A stretch of DNA of 64,000 nucleotides, from the NCBI GenBank assembly GCA_036785705.1, contig JAWUZG010000051.1, positions 17,326,501 to 17,390,500 on the forward strand, given 5' to 3'. Positions 51,213-64,000 of the stretch are shown here, piece by piece. The first letter of the stretch is position 1. Each line of letters starts with the position of its first letter. The notes beneath the pieces were generated by a model, which saw only the letters and a program-made list of their open reading frames with translations, was not told the DNA's origin and searched no databases. The DNA is from Acanthornis magna. Taxonomy: Eukaryota; Chordata; Aves; Passeriformes; Acanthizidae. Both the position numbers and the translations under genes were made by a program.

Positions 51213-52903
51213 AGGCCTGCTTTTATCCCATTTACACCAATCACTTGTGCCCCATTTCTCATTCTGGAGTTACCCCTAACAAGCAGAAAAAGAAATAGAT
51301 TTGAAAGAGGTGTAGTGGAAGATGCACTTCCCCTCCAAATGGCTGCCAGCAAGTCTGCTGTCCCTGCTTCAGGCCACCGCACTTTGCCTCAGATCCACGC
51401 AGCTCTGAGTTTCCCAAGGACACCTGAAGTGTGCAATAACCTGGAACATGACAAGTCTCCAAATGCAGAAGAGCACTTAAAGGACACATAACTCCAAAAT
51501 TACTAGCTCAGGCCTAAGATGCACGCACCCTTATAGTGTTACCTTCTGTTTCACAACATGGACTTTATCTGCACATTTTACAAGTTTGTTCAGAATGGGA
51601 TTGAAACTTCCTTTTCCCAGATAATTCTTCAGAACAGTAAAGCCAGGTTACATGCTAAATATGTAAGCTAGAGGTAATGTATTTTATGAAAGTTGTCAAA
51701 TAAATTTGCCATTCTAAACAGACCATTTCAGGCACGCCATGTAAGATAGCCTGCATACTGAATAACACAAGTCTGACTGAGCACAAATAATGCCACGAGG
51801 TTCTTATCCAAATCAGAAGCACTAAAATTTAAGCCATTTATTGTCAGCCCATTAGCTTGAATTTAAGTGATATGGGTATGCTCATAATTCTACAAGTGAC
51901 TATTTTACATTGATTATGCAATCAGTGGAAATTTTCTTGTGATTCAGAGTAATAAAAAACCCCATAATCTACAGTCTATACACCTAAGAAAAACCAGAAG
52001 CTCAGAGGAGATCAATGCCCAGATAAAAAGATTACATTTAGCTAAAGATGTACCTATACCTCAGTGTATATGACACACAAAAATACTAATCATTATCAGG
52101 TCTGATGAACAGAAATACTGAAACTGATTTTATGTGCAGAAGTAACAAGCAGGTCTTGAAATGCAGACCAAGTGAAAATTAACTCTGCTTGCTATGGGTC
52201 TCTTAAAGACTAGTTAATAAAAGGGTAGTTACTAAACTACCCAAGGAATATTTGCATTCAATACAATCACTGTATCTTAGGAAGAATACTGCTGCAGAAG
52301 CAAGCAATTGAGATTACTTCATTTTGTGAATCTATGTTGAGAAAGTTGATTCTTCAGACATGGCATTTACAGGTCTGACAAATGAAAAGCAGCAAAATGT
52401 TGGAGATGAAACAGACTAAACAGAATGTAACAGATTGACATCAATAACCAATTTCAGATGGTATCGAGTTTAATCATAAGTTGAAATACAGACAATATTT
52501 CTGAACTCCATAAATAAATACACCTTAAACAAAGTGAAAAAATTCACTTGCTTTTGACCAAGATCCTTTCTCTTCTCCATCACCAGAAAATATTTCCTTT
52601 TAAATAAGGTTGCATGTTGTAAAACTAAATTACTCTCCCATTCTCTGCAGTGCCTAAGGTCTCAGGCTACTTGGACAAAATATAGGAGTACAGCAAGATA
52701 GAGGAAATGAAGAGCAAATGATGGACTTGTAAGCATGGAGATGGTGTCAGCACTGGCAAAAGACACACCTGAGGAACAGATGGGTCTTTCAAACCACTGG
52801 TGACAGATGGAAGTACCCAAGAACATCAGAGAGGCCTGACAGCATCTTTCAAACAGAGTAAATGAAAAAGTTTCTGATTAGTTTCCTATTTGGACTTCTC
52901 TCA

Positions 52904-52930
52904 CTTTTTCTTTTTTCTTTTTTCTTTTTT
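52904..52930. repeat. T-rich tract, (TTTTTTC)n-like
   Basis: T runs separated by single C bases, low complexity. Confidence 0.85.
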
Positions 52931-55900
52931 AATAATAAAAATTATAATTAAAAACCAGGAATCCTTTTATCAATTTACTGGTCTTTCAATCATTCCTTCA
53001 GAGCTGTCTGAAATACAGCAGGAAGGAATGAAGGCACATTCTATCCAGAACACCTGCAATCACAGAGAATGTTTTCACACCATTCTTATCTTGCTTTCAG
53101 GGGTTTTTTTAATGTCCCTGCACAACTTGCCAACTTTAAGTTTGTTTACTGTTTGTCACGTTTCATTCTCAGTTCAGAAGTTTTGCTGAGGCAATGTTTC
53201 AGTTGATAATTAAACAGTAAAAAAATTCTCTGGGCCAACAGCATGCCATTATTTACACAGAAAGATGCACATTCCCCTCAGAAAAATTACTAATTTCCCA
53301 TTGCGAATCAACTTCCCCTTCCTCCCGTATCTATCAAAAGTGTCACTGACCTATCTCTAGACATTTAACTGTATTAACCAATAAACCCCCTCTCCCTCCT
53401 CTGAACTAACACAAGGGCACAAAATGGGGATTGCATCTTTGAAAGGAAAAGCAATCATTATTGACTGCCACACTTTGCATTCTGCTCTGTGTTGTCCCTG
53501 CACATTATTGGAGATGGGAAGCTGGCAGGCCAAGTGGAATGGTTCTCCAGGCGAGATCCAACTCTGAAAGCTGAAATAAAACTGGACACTAGATAAAGAG
53601 ATTGCACATGGACTGTGAAGATTATGTTTGAATTTTCAATTTATTTGGGGAACGAGAGGCAACTCATTTCATGGCATAAGTTGCACACTGAGCAAGTAAT
53701 TTGATATTGTTTTTTATCTGTACGTTTGGGACACTATTCAAAACCTCCCAAACTTCACAGCTTCTACAAAACGTGATGTCCTGGGGAAAGGGCAGATGTA
53801 TCAGATAATGTTCTAGAAGCAAAAGCAGATGGAATAGCAAAGCAATAAATGTATTTTCATGGATATACTTCACACAGTCAGAAGGGGGGAAAACTGCATC
53901 CATATTGAGAATATATAACCAGGTAATGGGAAACATTTTCTCTAAACAGGATGTTTTCCAAAATTTTCCCAGGAAACATGTACACTCAGCTACTTGGAGT
54001 TACTGAGCAGGCTGTCACTCCAACAATGTCATTAACAAGGATGTAAAACATAAAAATAATTTATAGCATAAGAGCAATATTGCTACTGCTGATCTGGGAT
54101 GCAGAGCCTGCTTCCTACAACCTTCAGTACCATTGTATCCAGCTCCATCCTTAGAGAGACAAAGCAGCAATGCGTGTAGGACAGATTTAGCATTTTAAGA
54201 TAATCTTATTCTTTCAATTTTACAGTCCCATTTGCCTGGCAGAATGCCACCAGAGTGTGCAATTTAATACAGTCATTGCTGTCACAAGACGTACTAGATT
54301 GCTCTATCCATGGACTGTCTTCTATATATAACTGATAAGAGCTTGCATAATTAAGGTTGCATTTAGAAGTCTCAGCTATGTAACTAACAGCACTTTGCAG
54401 TGTGCTTTCATTATACATGAAACTCAAGCTTCCCTCACAACAGCAATTTTTCTTCTCCAAGAATGTTTTGTTGTTGTATTTACAATGATCTTCAGTGTTA
54501 ACAAGGGCTCTAGATTTAAAACCTGGTGTAATTTCTTTGGACTTCTAATATTAAACTGCAGATGTTTTCTTCATATAGAAGAGAAAGAGAATTTTATATG
54601 AGCATTCAACAAGGAAAAGTCTGGGTATTACTGTTATTATATACTGGATTGTGAAGCAACTGGAGACCCCTTTTCCTGAGACTCATCAAAGAGTTTATCT
54701 CACTTCCTATACAGCACAAAAGGAAGCTGGCAAAAGAAGGAATAACTGGAAATCTACCAGTAAAAAGCAGATTTTGTGCAGAGTTGCGGTACTTTTATTC
54801 CCAGAGGAAACCAAATGCATCTCAATGTGGCACAAGACTTTCTCTTCCCAGGCAGTAAGAAAGGAGTCATAAGAACAAATTTTGATATGACAAATAATAG
54901 GAGGTATAACTGCATCTTTTGCTTATTATTCAGAGGGCTTTCTCCATCAAAGGAACTCTGGTTTGTGTGCTTCAGCTGTGCACGTGAATACTAATCTACA
55001 AAATAACACAAATGTATTTTGAACCATGAAACCTAAACAGATTGAATTAATTTATAACTCCAGCTTTAGAATAGTCCAATTTTCTTCTTGCTTGGCACAT
55101 GACAATGAAAATAAGTTAGGTGTTAAACACTCCATACATCTTTTACAATCAGTGTTGTACAATCAGTTTACAATCACAATACCTTTTTGCAGGAGAAACA
55201 TGTCACTTATCTAGCAGATTCACTAAAGGTATCTATTTAATTAGAAATAACAGTTGCAGGATCTGAGGTATGCAACAGCTTTACCATTACCCAAGACTCT
55301 CTCGAACTTCTGATGCACAGTATTTATTCTTCTGTTATAAGAAGTTGGCAACCGGCACAAAAAATACCCTGAAAATGAGCACTGGTCTTCTAGCAAACTT
55401 CTGCAGCAACTGGAACAGAATTCAGTTCATTGGTTCCGCTCGATGGAGCATTAGAGTTATGCAAGGGCTTCACTTCCAGAGGTTTTCAGGACAAATTCTG
55501 GACAGGTTCTACTTTGCTCATTTTTAAATAATGCTAGGAACAGTCTACGAACCTCAGACAAGTATGGGCCGTTTTGACCCTATACATATTCAAAGCAGTT
55601 GGAAATCAAGCGAATTGAATTCTCCACTCTGCAACTCTATTTATTGTCCAAGAGCCAATAAGGCAAAGTTCTTTTCCTTCCTTCCCCTGTCCCCAGGGGT
55701 AAATATGCAGTTTGAGTGTACAGTAATAACAACTGTAGGAAATTTCTGACTGTTGTCCAAACACTTTGCTTTCACTTCCTATGGAATAAATTCCTAACAT
55801 CACAGAAATTACAATACTCGATACTTAGAATAACACTAGAAGAGCACATAACACACTGTACCTTACAGCTGACTTACCACTGACATGAGTGCATGCCGAG

Positions 55901-56777
55901 CCTTTAAAAAGATGAGACATCTGTTGTGAGAACCCAGGTAACCTCATCTGTAGGTAGTGTAATTTGCACGTATTTATCAATCTAGATACTTATATGGCTC
56001 CCTCACTGTGTTACTAAGGCATTTCACAGGCAGCAATGAATTTTCCCAGGAAATATCCTTGCAAAAGAAGCACTTTTATCTCCAGGTGAGAGATGAAGAA
56101 CAGATATACAAGGGAACAGAGTGCACTGCTGAAGGTCAGTCAGAAAGTCTGAAACAACCATTCAAAGTCTATGAAACAACAATAATCCAACCAAAAGTCT
56201 CCCAAAATCACAGACTGGCTCTGACTCTGAGACTCCTCCCATGTTTGTGCTTCCTCTCATGCTGTTTTGGCTGAGCAAAAGTCAAAAAGAAACAGTAACA
56301 TGACCTTTTGTGTTTCAAACTTGAGACAAGATTATTCCCTCTGACCTAAATAAACATAAAATGTGAAGAATGCTGAGATTTTCTGTGTCATGCAACTGCA
56401 AATACCTTAGTGTGCATTTATCCCCAATATTCATAACAAAATGCTTATATGATAATTACCCTACCAATCCCTACTGCTGCTACGCAATGGTAGCTGTGAG
56501 AGATGAGTAACAGAGGCTATTTTCATCATGCAGAAATAATTCTGCAGCAGCTCATACTGAGTTTATAGCATTTAGGAGCAAAGACGACATCAGTCTACAA
56601 TTCGGGAGTTTGTTAAGAGTCCTTGTCCTGAATTATCAATTTCCATCAGCTTTAAATTCAGGATGGGTGTACGTCAAACCTAGCTACTTCCTAGCAAAAT
56701 CTATGGAGATGATTTGAAGAAACATAGGGATGAGAGGAATTCAAATCTAACTAACCAGTTGTATGCCTAAAATCATC

Positions 56778-56820
56778 CCTTTTTTTTCTTTTTTTCTTTT
56801 TTTGGGGGGGAGGGTGGGGA
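56778..56820. repeat. T-rich tract joined to a G-rich tract
   Basis: Three T runs separated by C lead straight into a 7-G run, then AGGGTGGGGA. The strand asymmetry switches from pyrimidine to purine at about 56803. Confidence 0.87.
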
Positions 56821-59800
56821 ATCAGTTATAATAGAAGAAATATGTTTTCCTACAAAACATTGCTTGCTTTTAGCCTCTGACCTTTACAGTAGCATAATGC
56901 TAATCCTTCCTGATTTTCATCCAAAAATTCAATGCTTATATTAGAAATTCCCCCACCACCAACAGCCTGATAACCCTAGGAATGACATTGGTAAGCAAGA
57001 GTATTTATAGCCTGGTTTTGATGGGCATCTCTTTGGGAATATAAAACACAGACTTCATGGATTTGTAGTGCTCCTAGCACTGTGAAACTACCAGGAAGCT
57101 TAGAGGTGTGAATTGACTATGAAAGCTAAGTAGATAGAAGCACAGATTTAGGCTCAGAAAAGAGCTTCCTTGAAGTAGGAATTCTAGGACCCATGGGTGT
57201 AATTTGCTTGCTCTGTAATGCCATCCACTCACAAGGAGCCCGTGGTCATTTATGAATAACGACGTCCATACTTCTGTACAGATCTGGATGCCACGCATTT
57301 TCCTGGACAGTATGATAGCTTTTTTATATTTTTCATGCTTGGTACAAACGACATTTAGTTTGATTCAATCTACCAGAGTGTTTTATGGCTTACACACATG
57401 GAGGGCAGGTCTATGGATGTGTGTTGGACAAGTCTTTCTGCACCATAACACATCATCACATGTTGCCTGCCTGAACAAGTCTAATGGACTTTTCCTGTCC
57501 TGAGTTCTTACCCCATCATCAAGCCTGAGAAAATGCCTGAGGTGGCCTCACCCTGCCCATACCAAATCTGTCATCAAGACTGTAGAAACAGCAAAGATGT
57601 CCATGCAGCTTGGAGAATGAAAAAATATGCATGTCATTTAATAATCTGTGAGCTCCTAGCACCACACAGGACAGATAACTGCAAGCAGCACTTCTCAGGT
57701 GCACTGCTTCCCTTGAAGCAGCTCATTAATGATCAGAGGCGCACTTAATGAGTTTGAAGAGGCACAGGTTGGGGACAACGTAGCTCAGGTTGTCCCGGGG
57801 AAGACACAGATTCAAGCAGAATGTCTCCCTCTTTCCCCATCAGACAGAACATCTTGAAAAAAATTCCAATTCATAATGGCAGAAAATCATCAGGACACCT
57901 CCATTTCACCCCAAAGAGACAGCAGCTTATGCAGGAGATGCACCATAGCATAGTGAGTGTGTGATTCTTTCACACCCTTGACAGTGCTGTAACCAGCCAT
58001 TAAGCCACCCAGCCAACCTTCCCTAATAGCTCATAAATCAGCACCACAATTCCAACATCTGTTGATGAGACAGCACATGTAACTAATGGTAGCACTGAGA
58101 TTAGAACCTGGTACTTCTCTGGGTCTTTCCTGGGCCAGAGAAAGCTTAAAGGGACATACATAAACCCTCTGAATGAAAACTAGACAGGTCAAAAAAGATT
58201 TTATATTACAAAGATGACATAAATAATTCAGCTTGAAAATATGGCAGCTGTAAGGAAAACCAACACATCATCCGAGCAATCTTCCTATAAGGATACTGTG
58301 CCTTACTGCAGTCCAGCATATTTAAGTATTTCTGAATGGGAACACAGAGCAGCATCTGCTGATTCCCAGCATCAAATCCTGCAGCAAACAGCCTCCCTTT
58401 AGGATCACTCAATTGAGCCTTCACCATGTCCGATTCCAACACGGATTGCAAGACCAGATCAGCCCACCATGGTGTGATATGAGATTCCACAATCTGGTGC
58501 GACAAGAAATTGGTTTTCATTAAAATTCTATAAATTTGCTTCAGTACATATTTTTCCACAAAAGGTCTCTGGATTATTTAAGCACCCCAAGAGTTCCAAG
58601 CTCACTCATTCCCACCATCTGCTTCCTCTGGGAACTCTTCGCCCTCATCTTTCCCTCTGGTAAGCATCTAGAACAGAGGCCAGACATAAAGGATCTTCTT
58701 TTCTCATCCTCTGACACTTTTCTACATGGTTAGGATAAGAGTTTTCACCCTTATTTATCAATTCAATGTTACCTTCAGCCTCTGTCCCTGCAACAGACAA
58801 ATCACTTACTGCATCCCTCTGGAGAACTGAGCACCCTGGACCCATTCTTTTCTTCCTATCAGCAGCTGTGGAGAAATGTTCATGAGCAGTAGGCATTCCA
58901 GGTTTTTTAAATGTTCAGGAGTTTACTGCACCAGAGACAGACCCTGTCTTTGCATCCCTTTTTTTGCTTCCTTTCTCACATACATGAACTCACATAAAAG
59001 ATAAAAGTGCTTTCTTTCCCCTACATGCACCCTTTAATTAAGGAATGTTCCTTTAATTTCTTACAGTACTCCACACATCCTTTTGATGCACTAGTGGATC
59101 ACTACTAGCATTTTATTAGCACTTCCCAGCAAGCCTTAAAAAGCTGCGAAACAGAATGATGCCATACTTTTGATGTAGATATTGAGTGTTACAGTCCCTT
59201 CCTGCACAAAGGTGGCTGCCTGCACACATTACATACTCCCATGAACTTGTTTATATCCTTTATCTTTCTCTTCCACAATGACAGGCTTGTTGCATTTCTT
59301 TATTAAAGCCCTTCAGTTTCCCCAAGTGTAAAATATAATAAATTTATAACTTGAGTAGGATAATAAGACTTAAAGTAAGTTAGCTTCAAGTCCATAATTC
59401 CATCCTCAGCTTCTGGCTTTAATTCATAAGTCTACCACTAAGCGTCAACACTTGTACCCAGCTTTGGTGCTGATATTCAATGGGCAGCAACTTGACCCTG
59501 GCCACATCATTTCAATTATGCTTCCCATCTTTCTTACTTGTACAGTGCTTGTAATTCTCAGGCAGGGGAAGCCATTCATTCCAAATATTCTTACCATAAA
59601 CAGGTCACAGTATGATGATGAAAGGTACTGTGGAAGTGTAAAGTGATAGTAAAATGTTATTAATGTGTGTATGAAGATACTGTCACCTGAGCTTCCAAGC
59701 CCATTTTCAGCCCTGGAGAGGACATCAGAACCAAGAAGCCGTGCTGCAAGAAAACTAGCAAGGGTACAATGAAGGGGACAATAACAATAATAAATTTTTT

Positions 59801-60447
59801 TCTAAGATCAAGACAGAACCCTTTTATTTTTTCCTCAAGTGCTAAGGCAAAACATTACTGGCATTTTTACAGTTCTTGGCATTCATCAATAGCAAGAGTA
59901 GTAATCAAAGTGTTTTCCCCCCAACTGAATGAGACCAAAGAGAGAAATAAATACTCGCATTTGAAAAAAACAGCAAAATACCGACATACTCACTTAGCTC
60001 TAAGTTTATACATTTGGCACTGTTATTATTAACTTCCTATTCATCTACAGAGAAAATTCCTTTATAACAAAATAATTTAAGTTCTGTGCAGCAAAACTTC
60101 AATCTAATATCAAAGTCATAACACACATACAGGCACACAGTTCCATACAGTCAAACTGAGCAATCACCTCTTGCAGCTATAAAGTAACTTCCATTTTTTA
60201 CATTTTTGCAAAGTGGAGGTGTGTAGAAACATAGCTGGGCAAATTGATTTTGGAATCAGGCCAAACCTGAAATTAAATGCTTTGTGACAGCTGTCACTAT
60301 TTGTCTGTCACACATCAGAGAACATCAGGCCATACTACGACTTCAGCTGAAGAACATACATCCTTTTGTCTAAACTACTGACTAGTTCAGTGCTTTCATG
60401 ACAACTCTTGTGCACATTTCTTATGCCTTTAATTGATAACCGGCAGG

Positions 60448-61118
60448 ACATTTGTCCTAGGTTACATGGAAGGTGTAACCAAAAGTATGTATTCTAGTAC
60501 CATCTCCATAAGTTGTTAAAACAGGTGGGGCAGTGCTCTTTGTGTTCAGCATGACCCAGCCCTGATAACACCACCGAGGGGCTATCTCTGCTAATGGGCC
60601 GTCAAGGTCTCTGGGAGTGACTCATAGAAATCTATCAGCCCATTGTGAGATGCCCCGCCCAAAGGGGAGGAGCTGAACATTCCCACCAGCATATAAGAGA
60701 GAGACTCTGGAACATTGGGCTACCTTTTCCACTGGATCCCCAGAGGAGAAGAGCTCAAGAGCCACCGCTGGACCTCCAGAGACCGACGAGATTTTTCTAC
60801 AGGATCACCATTTCAACAAGACTACATCCATCACTCCGACAGGACTGCAGCCACCATCGTTAACTGGACTGCTAGCACCACCCTAACAGGGTGACAGGTT
60901 GTATTCTAACTTTTTCTATCCGAACTGTTGTTTCCGTATTATTGCCTTGCTCTAAATTTTAGTGTAAAAACTGTTATTCCTTCTCCCCTTTCTTTGTCTG
61001 AAAGCCCTTGATTCTGAAGTTATAATAATTTAGAGGGGAAGGGGGTCACATTATCCATTCTAAGGGAGGCTCTCACCTTCCTTAGCAAGACACCTGTCTT
61101 TCAAACCAAGACAACATT
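60448..61118 (+). mobile_element. Solo LTR of an endogenous retrovirus with 5-bp target duplication
   Basis: The LTR spans 60453-61113 (661 bp), begins TGTCCTAG and ends AAGACA, so the termini are TG...CA with TGTC/GACA as short inverted ends. Perfect ACATT duplications flank it at 60448-60452 and 61114-61118. Within it are a GC box (GCCCCGCCC, 60652-60660) and a TATA-like ATATAAGA at 60691-60698, which suggest plus-strand transcription, antisense to TSPAN9. No gag, pol or env sequence is present on either side, so this is a recombined solo LTR. The terminal text and the 5-bp duplication resemble ERV-L-type LTRs of songbirds as recalled. Family and orientation are inferred. An internal 72-codon frame is not considered a gene. 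Confidence 0.88.
60652..60698 (+). promoter_or_regulatory. Putative LTR core promoter (GC box and TATA-like box)
   Basis: GCCCCGCCC at 60652-60660 lies about 30 bp before ATATAAGA at 60691-60698, the usual spacing of a retroviral U3 promoter. Initiation would be expected near 60720. Whether it is still active is unknown. Confidence 0.5.
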
Positions 61119-64000
61119 ACATGTGAAATTCCACTTGCTTCTTTCCAACCAGGAGCATAAATACTCATAGGGTCTCAGCCAACTGTGAGCCTTGCCAGGT
61201 AAAATGCAACAGTGAAACCCAGAAGCAATCTCCAGACCCTCAGCAGCCACTCCAGAGGCCTTCCACGACTTCTGTGGATTTGCAGTTACCGTAGTTTGTT
61301 AGTCTACCAAAAGAAGACTCACAAGCACTTTTGGAGAAAGTGAGACATGACAACACATTCTCATTGCTTGTACCATAAACTTTCTCAAATTTTCCAACCA
61401 GGCAAATAAAAAAAATAATCCTTTAGTAGAAAACTCTCCATTAGACTAAGCAACTTGGTTTGTTAGTAGGCAATGTGCCAGTTGTAGGGAGAGCTTGGGA
61501 ATATGTTGATGTACATATACCAAACACAACTGATCATATTTCTCCACAGTACAGTTGCTAAATGGCAAATTCAAGGAAGATGGAAACAAATGTTAAAGTT
61601 CTCACAGAATACAAAACATTACATCCTAAGGAGTCTCAACACGACCAAATATTTTATACTTTAAAACAAAAGAGGCAGCAGATACTTGGAGACAGACAGC
61701 TGAAGAATTGCATCTGGAGGACAGATAAACAGCATATGGGTCATACGCAGAATGCTGTTGCAATATTGTTAATCAAGATAGCTCAGCCTGATGTTTTTCA
61801 TCCCTTTTTCCACAGTAACCAGCTAAGAAGTATACTGTAAAATTTTGTTCAAATTAGCTTGGAAATGGACATGGAATTTAGCTGTAATAGCTTGTGTTTG
61901 TGCCAAGCATTGCTGCTATAGAACATTTCTCTTGTTAATGTCTTTAAACTATGAGCACGCTGCAATTACTCTGCATTGATTTTAAATGCAGACTTAGCGT
62001 AGTAACATCTCCAATTTGTAAACAAAGCATAGCACTACAAATCAAACTGTTAAAGTCACTGTTTGAGCCAAACATGAGCAAATTAATAGAGAACACATAT
62101 GGAGATGTATCTTTAGATTTCTATACATTAAATATGTGGACTTTGGCACCCACTGCTTTGTGCTTTATGCCATCCACACAGCAGAGGTGTCAAAATCTCC
62201 AAACCCCGTACCATGAAAGAATGCCAGAAGAGCAGGATGTTGAATGAGCAAGTGGTAATTACTTGATATAAGATTTGATCAATATCTCTATGTAATGTAA
62301 CAAAACACTTCGTAACAGCACAGATCAAGCCTCCAGTGCACTGTCAGGCCAATGAAACTAGAGAAATTCATTATATTTAGAAGTTTCTTGCTCAGAAGAC
62401 TAGAGATATTTTAAGGTTAAATTTATGATGCATACAATAACATATGCCTAAGACACAGGCAATGCAGTCAGAAAAAGATTCCAATTAAAATTAGGTTCTG
62501 ACACCTTGTCATCCATACCTGAACAAATGTGTCCAGCATAAAATGAAAGGCTTATTTTTAAACCTGCCAGCTTCCAAAATGACAACATGGTTCTAAGAGA
62601 TGTGCCATCTTCCTGGTTTTTGCCTTATCCACAACAAAAGAGATGTCAAAAATTCTACACAGTGGAAGATAACCACAGCATTGCATTGGATCTGCCTGGG
62701 CACTCCATAGACACTGAAACATCTCAACGGTGCCCCTGATGCTCTCGAATGTGTGGCTAACACACAGCCATGGGTGGGGACATATGCAGCCAAATCCTTG
62801 CTCAGAGGGAAAAAAGAGAAGAAAGAAAAAAAATGAAAGAAAAAAAAGAAAGGGGGTGGGGGGGGGAAATGCATTTCTTCTGAGTGTCAGTACCAGAGAA
62901 AGAAGCTGTTGTTGCTGCACTCTAACCAGGCAATGACTGCAAGGCACTTAATTTTCCAATTAATTAGGTCCTAACTTTAAATGTAGAAGTAATTGATGTG
63001 TCAACACAGACAAATGAAACAACTCTCGACACAAAAGCAAGGACGTTGTATCTACCCCTCAGTGCTGGATGACGGATTCTATGATTTTTTGTAAAGAATT
63101 GCGTCAGTGAGAGGCAATGGCACTGCAGCTCAGCAGCCATGTAGCGGCATATTTATTATATAAGGTGCCTCCACATCATTCCACGCTTTTAGCAGGCAAC
63201 ACATCCCTACAAAACTCATCACCTCTTTTCTTCAGTTGTAAAAACTCCTTTATCGTGTTTTCAACATGTGGTTCACCCTTATCTTCCAAACACTTTGCTT
63301 TACTTTGTCAAATACCCTCTGTGGCATCAATTGAACACTTAAAATTGCAAAGAAAGACGCCTGATCTTCTTTTAAAAGCTCTCTCAAAAATAGCAGCCAA
63401 CTGTCTCCAGTTAGACTGACTGTCACCAACCAAGACTTAAAGCACTAAGAACTAATACACACCAGTGAACCTGCTACTTTCCCTTCATTTCCCTTTTTGC
63501 CTGGGCATCATCCATTGCCATTTAATCAAATTTCTTAACTACAGTCTTTATGGGGCAGGGGCTGTTTTCTATGCCTTCATTTGTAATGACCACTACAATG
63601 GGACCACTACTAAACCTTACTGAAATAATAAAGCTGGCAGAAAGAGGCACAGGGAAGCCAAAGCAGGAGTTAGCTGGGAAGCTTACATAACATCAGAGCA
63701 ATTCCTCCCTATATTTTTTTTGTTCTGTAAACACACACCCACACGTGTGCATACACAAACATAGAGTCAGCAAGCACTATCAAGAATTGTTGTAAGCCTT
63801 TTTGTAGTGCTAGTCTCTTTTTTTTTTTTTAATCTAACCAAATTAATGGCTCCAGGTAGGTAGCTTTGACTAGACTGTTTCTAAAATGCTTGCTGGAAAG
63901 TTGCAAACTCACTGGCAACTGAGGCATTAAAAACAAAAATACTCCCAAACCCTTCACTGAGCCATGCAGCTGTTACAGGTCACTGTCAACGTGCTGTACA
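61119..64000 (-). other. TSPAN9: TSPAN9 long first coding intron, segment 8 (to window edge)
   Basis: Intronic DNA with a purine tract at 62806-62869 and a T run near 63820-63831. I looked for the missing 21-codon first exon and its donor on the minus strand here and elsewhere and did not see it. No gene was recognised. Confidence 0.62.
62806..62869. repeat. Purine-rich tract ending in a G run
   Basis: About 64 bp of A and G with only two T. It begins with GAAA-type units and ends in GGGGGTGGGGGGGGG at about 62852-62866. Such tracts can adopt triplex or quadruplex forms. Confidence 0.87.

Larger units (their letters stand above)
51213..60447 (-). other. TSPAN9: TSPAN9 long first coding intron, segment 7
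   Basis: About 9 kb of intronic DNA with a T-rich tract at 52904-52930 and a T tract running into a G run at 56778-56820. The longest frame (58206-58559, minus strand) begins at a GTG codon and matches no family I recognise. No mobile element was recognised. Confidence 0.68.

Noticed and set aside
58206..58559. 117-codon minus-strand frame with protein-like composition
   Set aside because: It begins at GTG rather than ATG, no domain is recognised, there are no convincing splice sites, and such a length is expected by chance in 64 kb.
60645..60863. 72-codon plus-strand frame inside the LTR
   Set aside because: It lies within the non-coding LTR downstream of its GC box and is not a retroviral protein.
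63071..63087. GATTCTATGATTTT, resembling the tail of a CR1 element
   Set aside because: The sequence before it shows no CR1 3' region, so the match is too short to support an element.
1..64000. CRISPR arrays, operons, tRNA or rRNA genes and defence systems
   Set aside because: No regularly spaced repeats, cloverleaf-like genes or clustered coding frames were seen; the window is an animal gene with a very long intron.

Overview
The window is vertebrate nuclear DNA, and almost certainly avian. Three things point there: a split tetraspanin gene with canonical GT-AG introns, seven recognisable fragments of CR1 (the dominant bird LINE), and a solo LTR whose ends and internal sequence resemble, from memory, LTR families that are abundant in passerine birds. 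A passerine is therefore the best guess, but I could not run a database search. Nothing bacterial, no CRISPR array and no recognisable RNA gene was found.

Only one protein-coding gene can be supported. It is TSPAN9 on the minus strand, running from right to left. Its last six coding exons are at 7541-7732, 5851-5925, 4230-4331, 3496-3627, 3292-3375 and 2257-2328. Together they encode residues 22-239 of a protein whose human counterpart is, as I recall it, 239 residues long. The missing piece is exactly 21 residues, which matches the first coding exon of the mammalian gene. I did not find that exon, so it probably lies beyond position 64000. Everything left of 2256 is 3' untranslated or flanking sequence.

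The other 56 kb (7733-64000) is the interior of one very long TSPAN9 intron. It holds CR1 fragments at about 16.2-17.1 kb (+), 26.9-27.6 kb (-), 35.1-35.5 kb (-), 36.8 kb (-), 49.5-50.0 kb (+) and 50.9-51.2 kb (+). It also holds a 661-bp solo LTR at 60453-61113, flanked by a perfect 5-bp duplication, and many microsatellites and homopolymer tracts. A further CR1 fragment lies at 2.7 kb between the last two coding exons. The many short open reading frames elsewhere show no family signature and behave like chance frames.

The points most worth checking are the solo LTR (apparently antisense to TSPAN9), a G-rich tract in the TSPAN9-sense strand at 17.2 kb, a tandem pair of perfect hairpins at 6.9 kb, and an A-rich tract with a poly(A) signal at 19.6 kb that looks like a retroposed 3' end. 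I see no convincing new biological system here.
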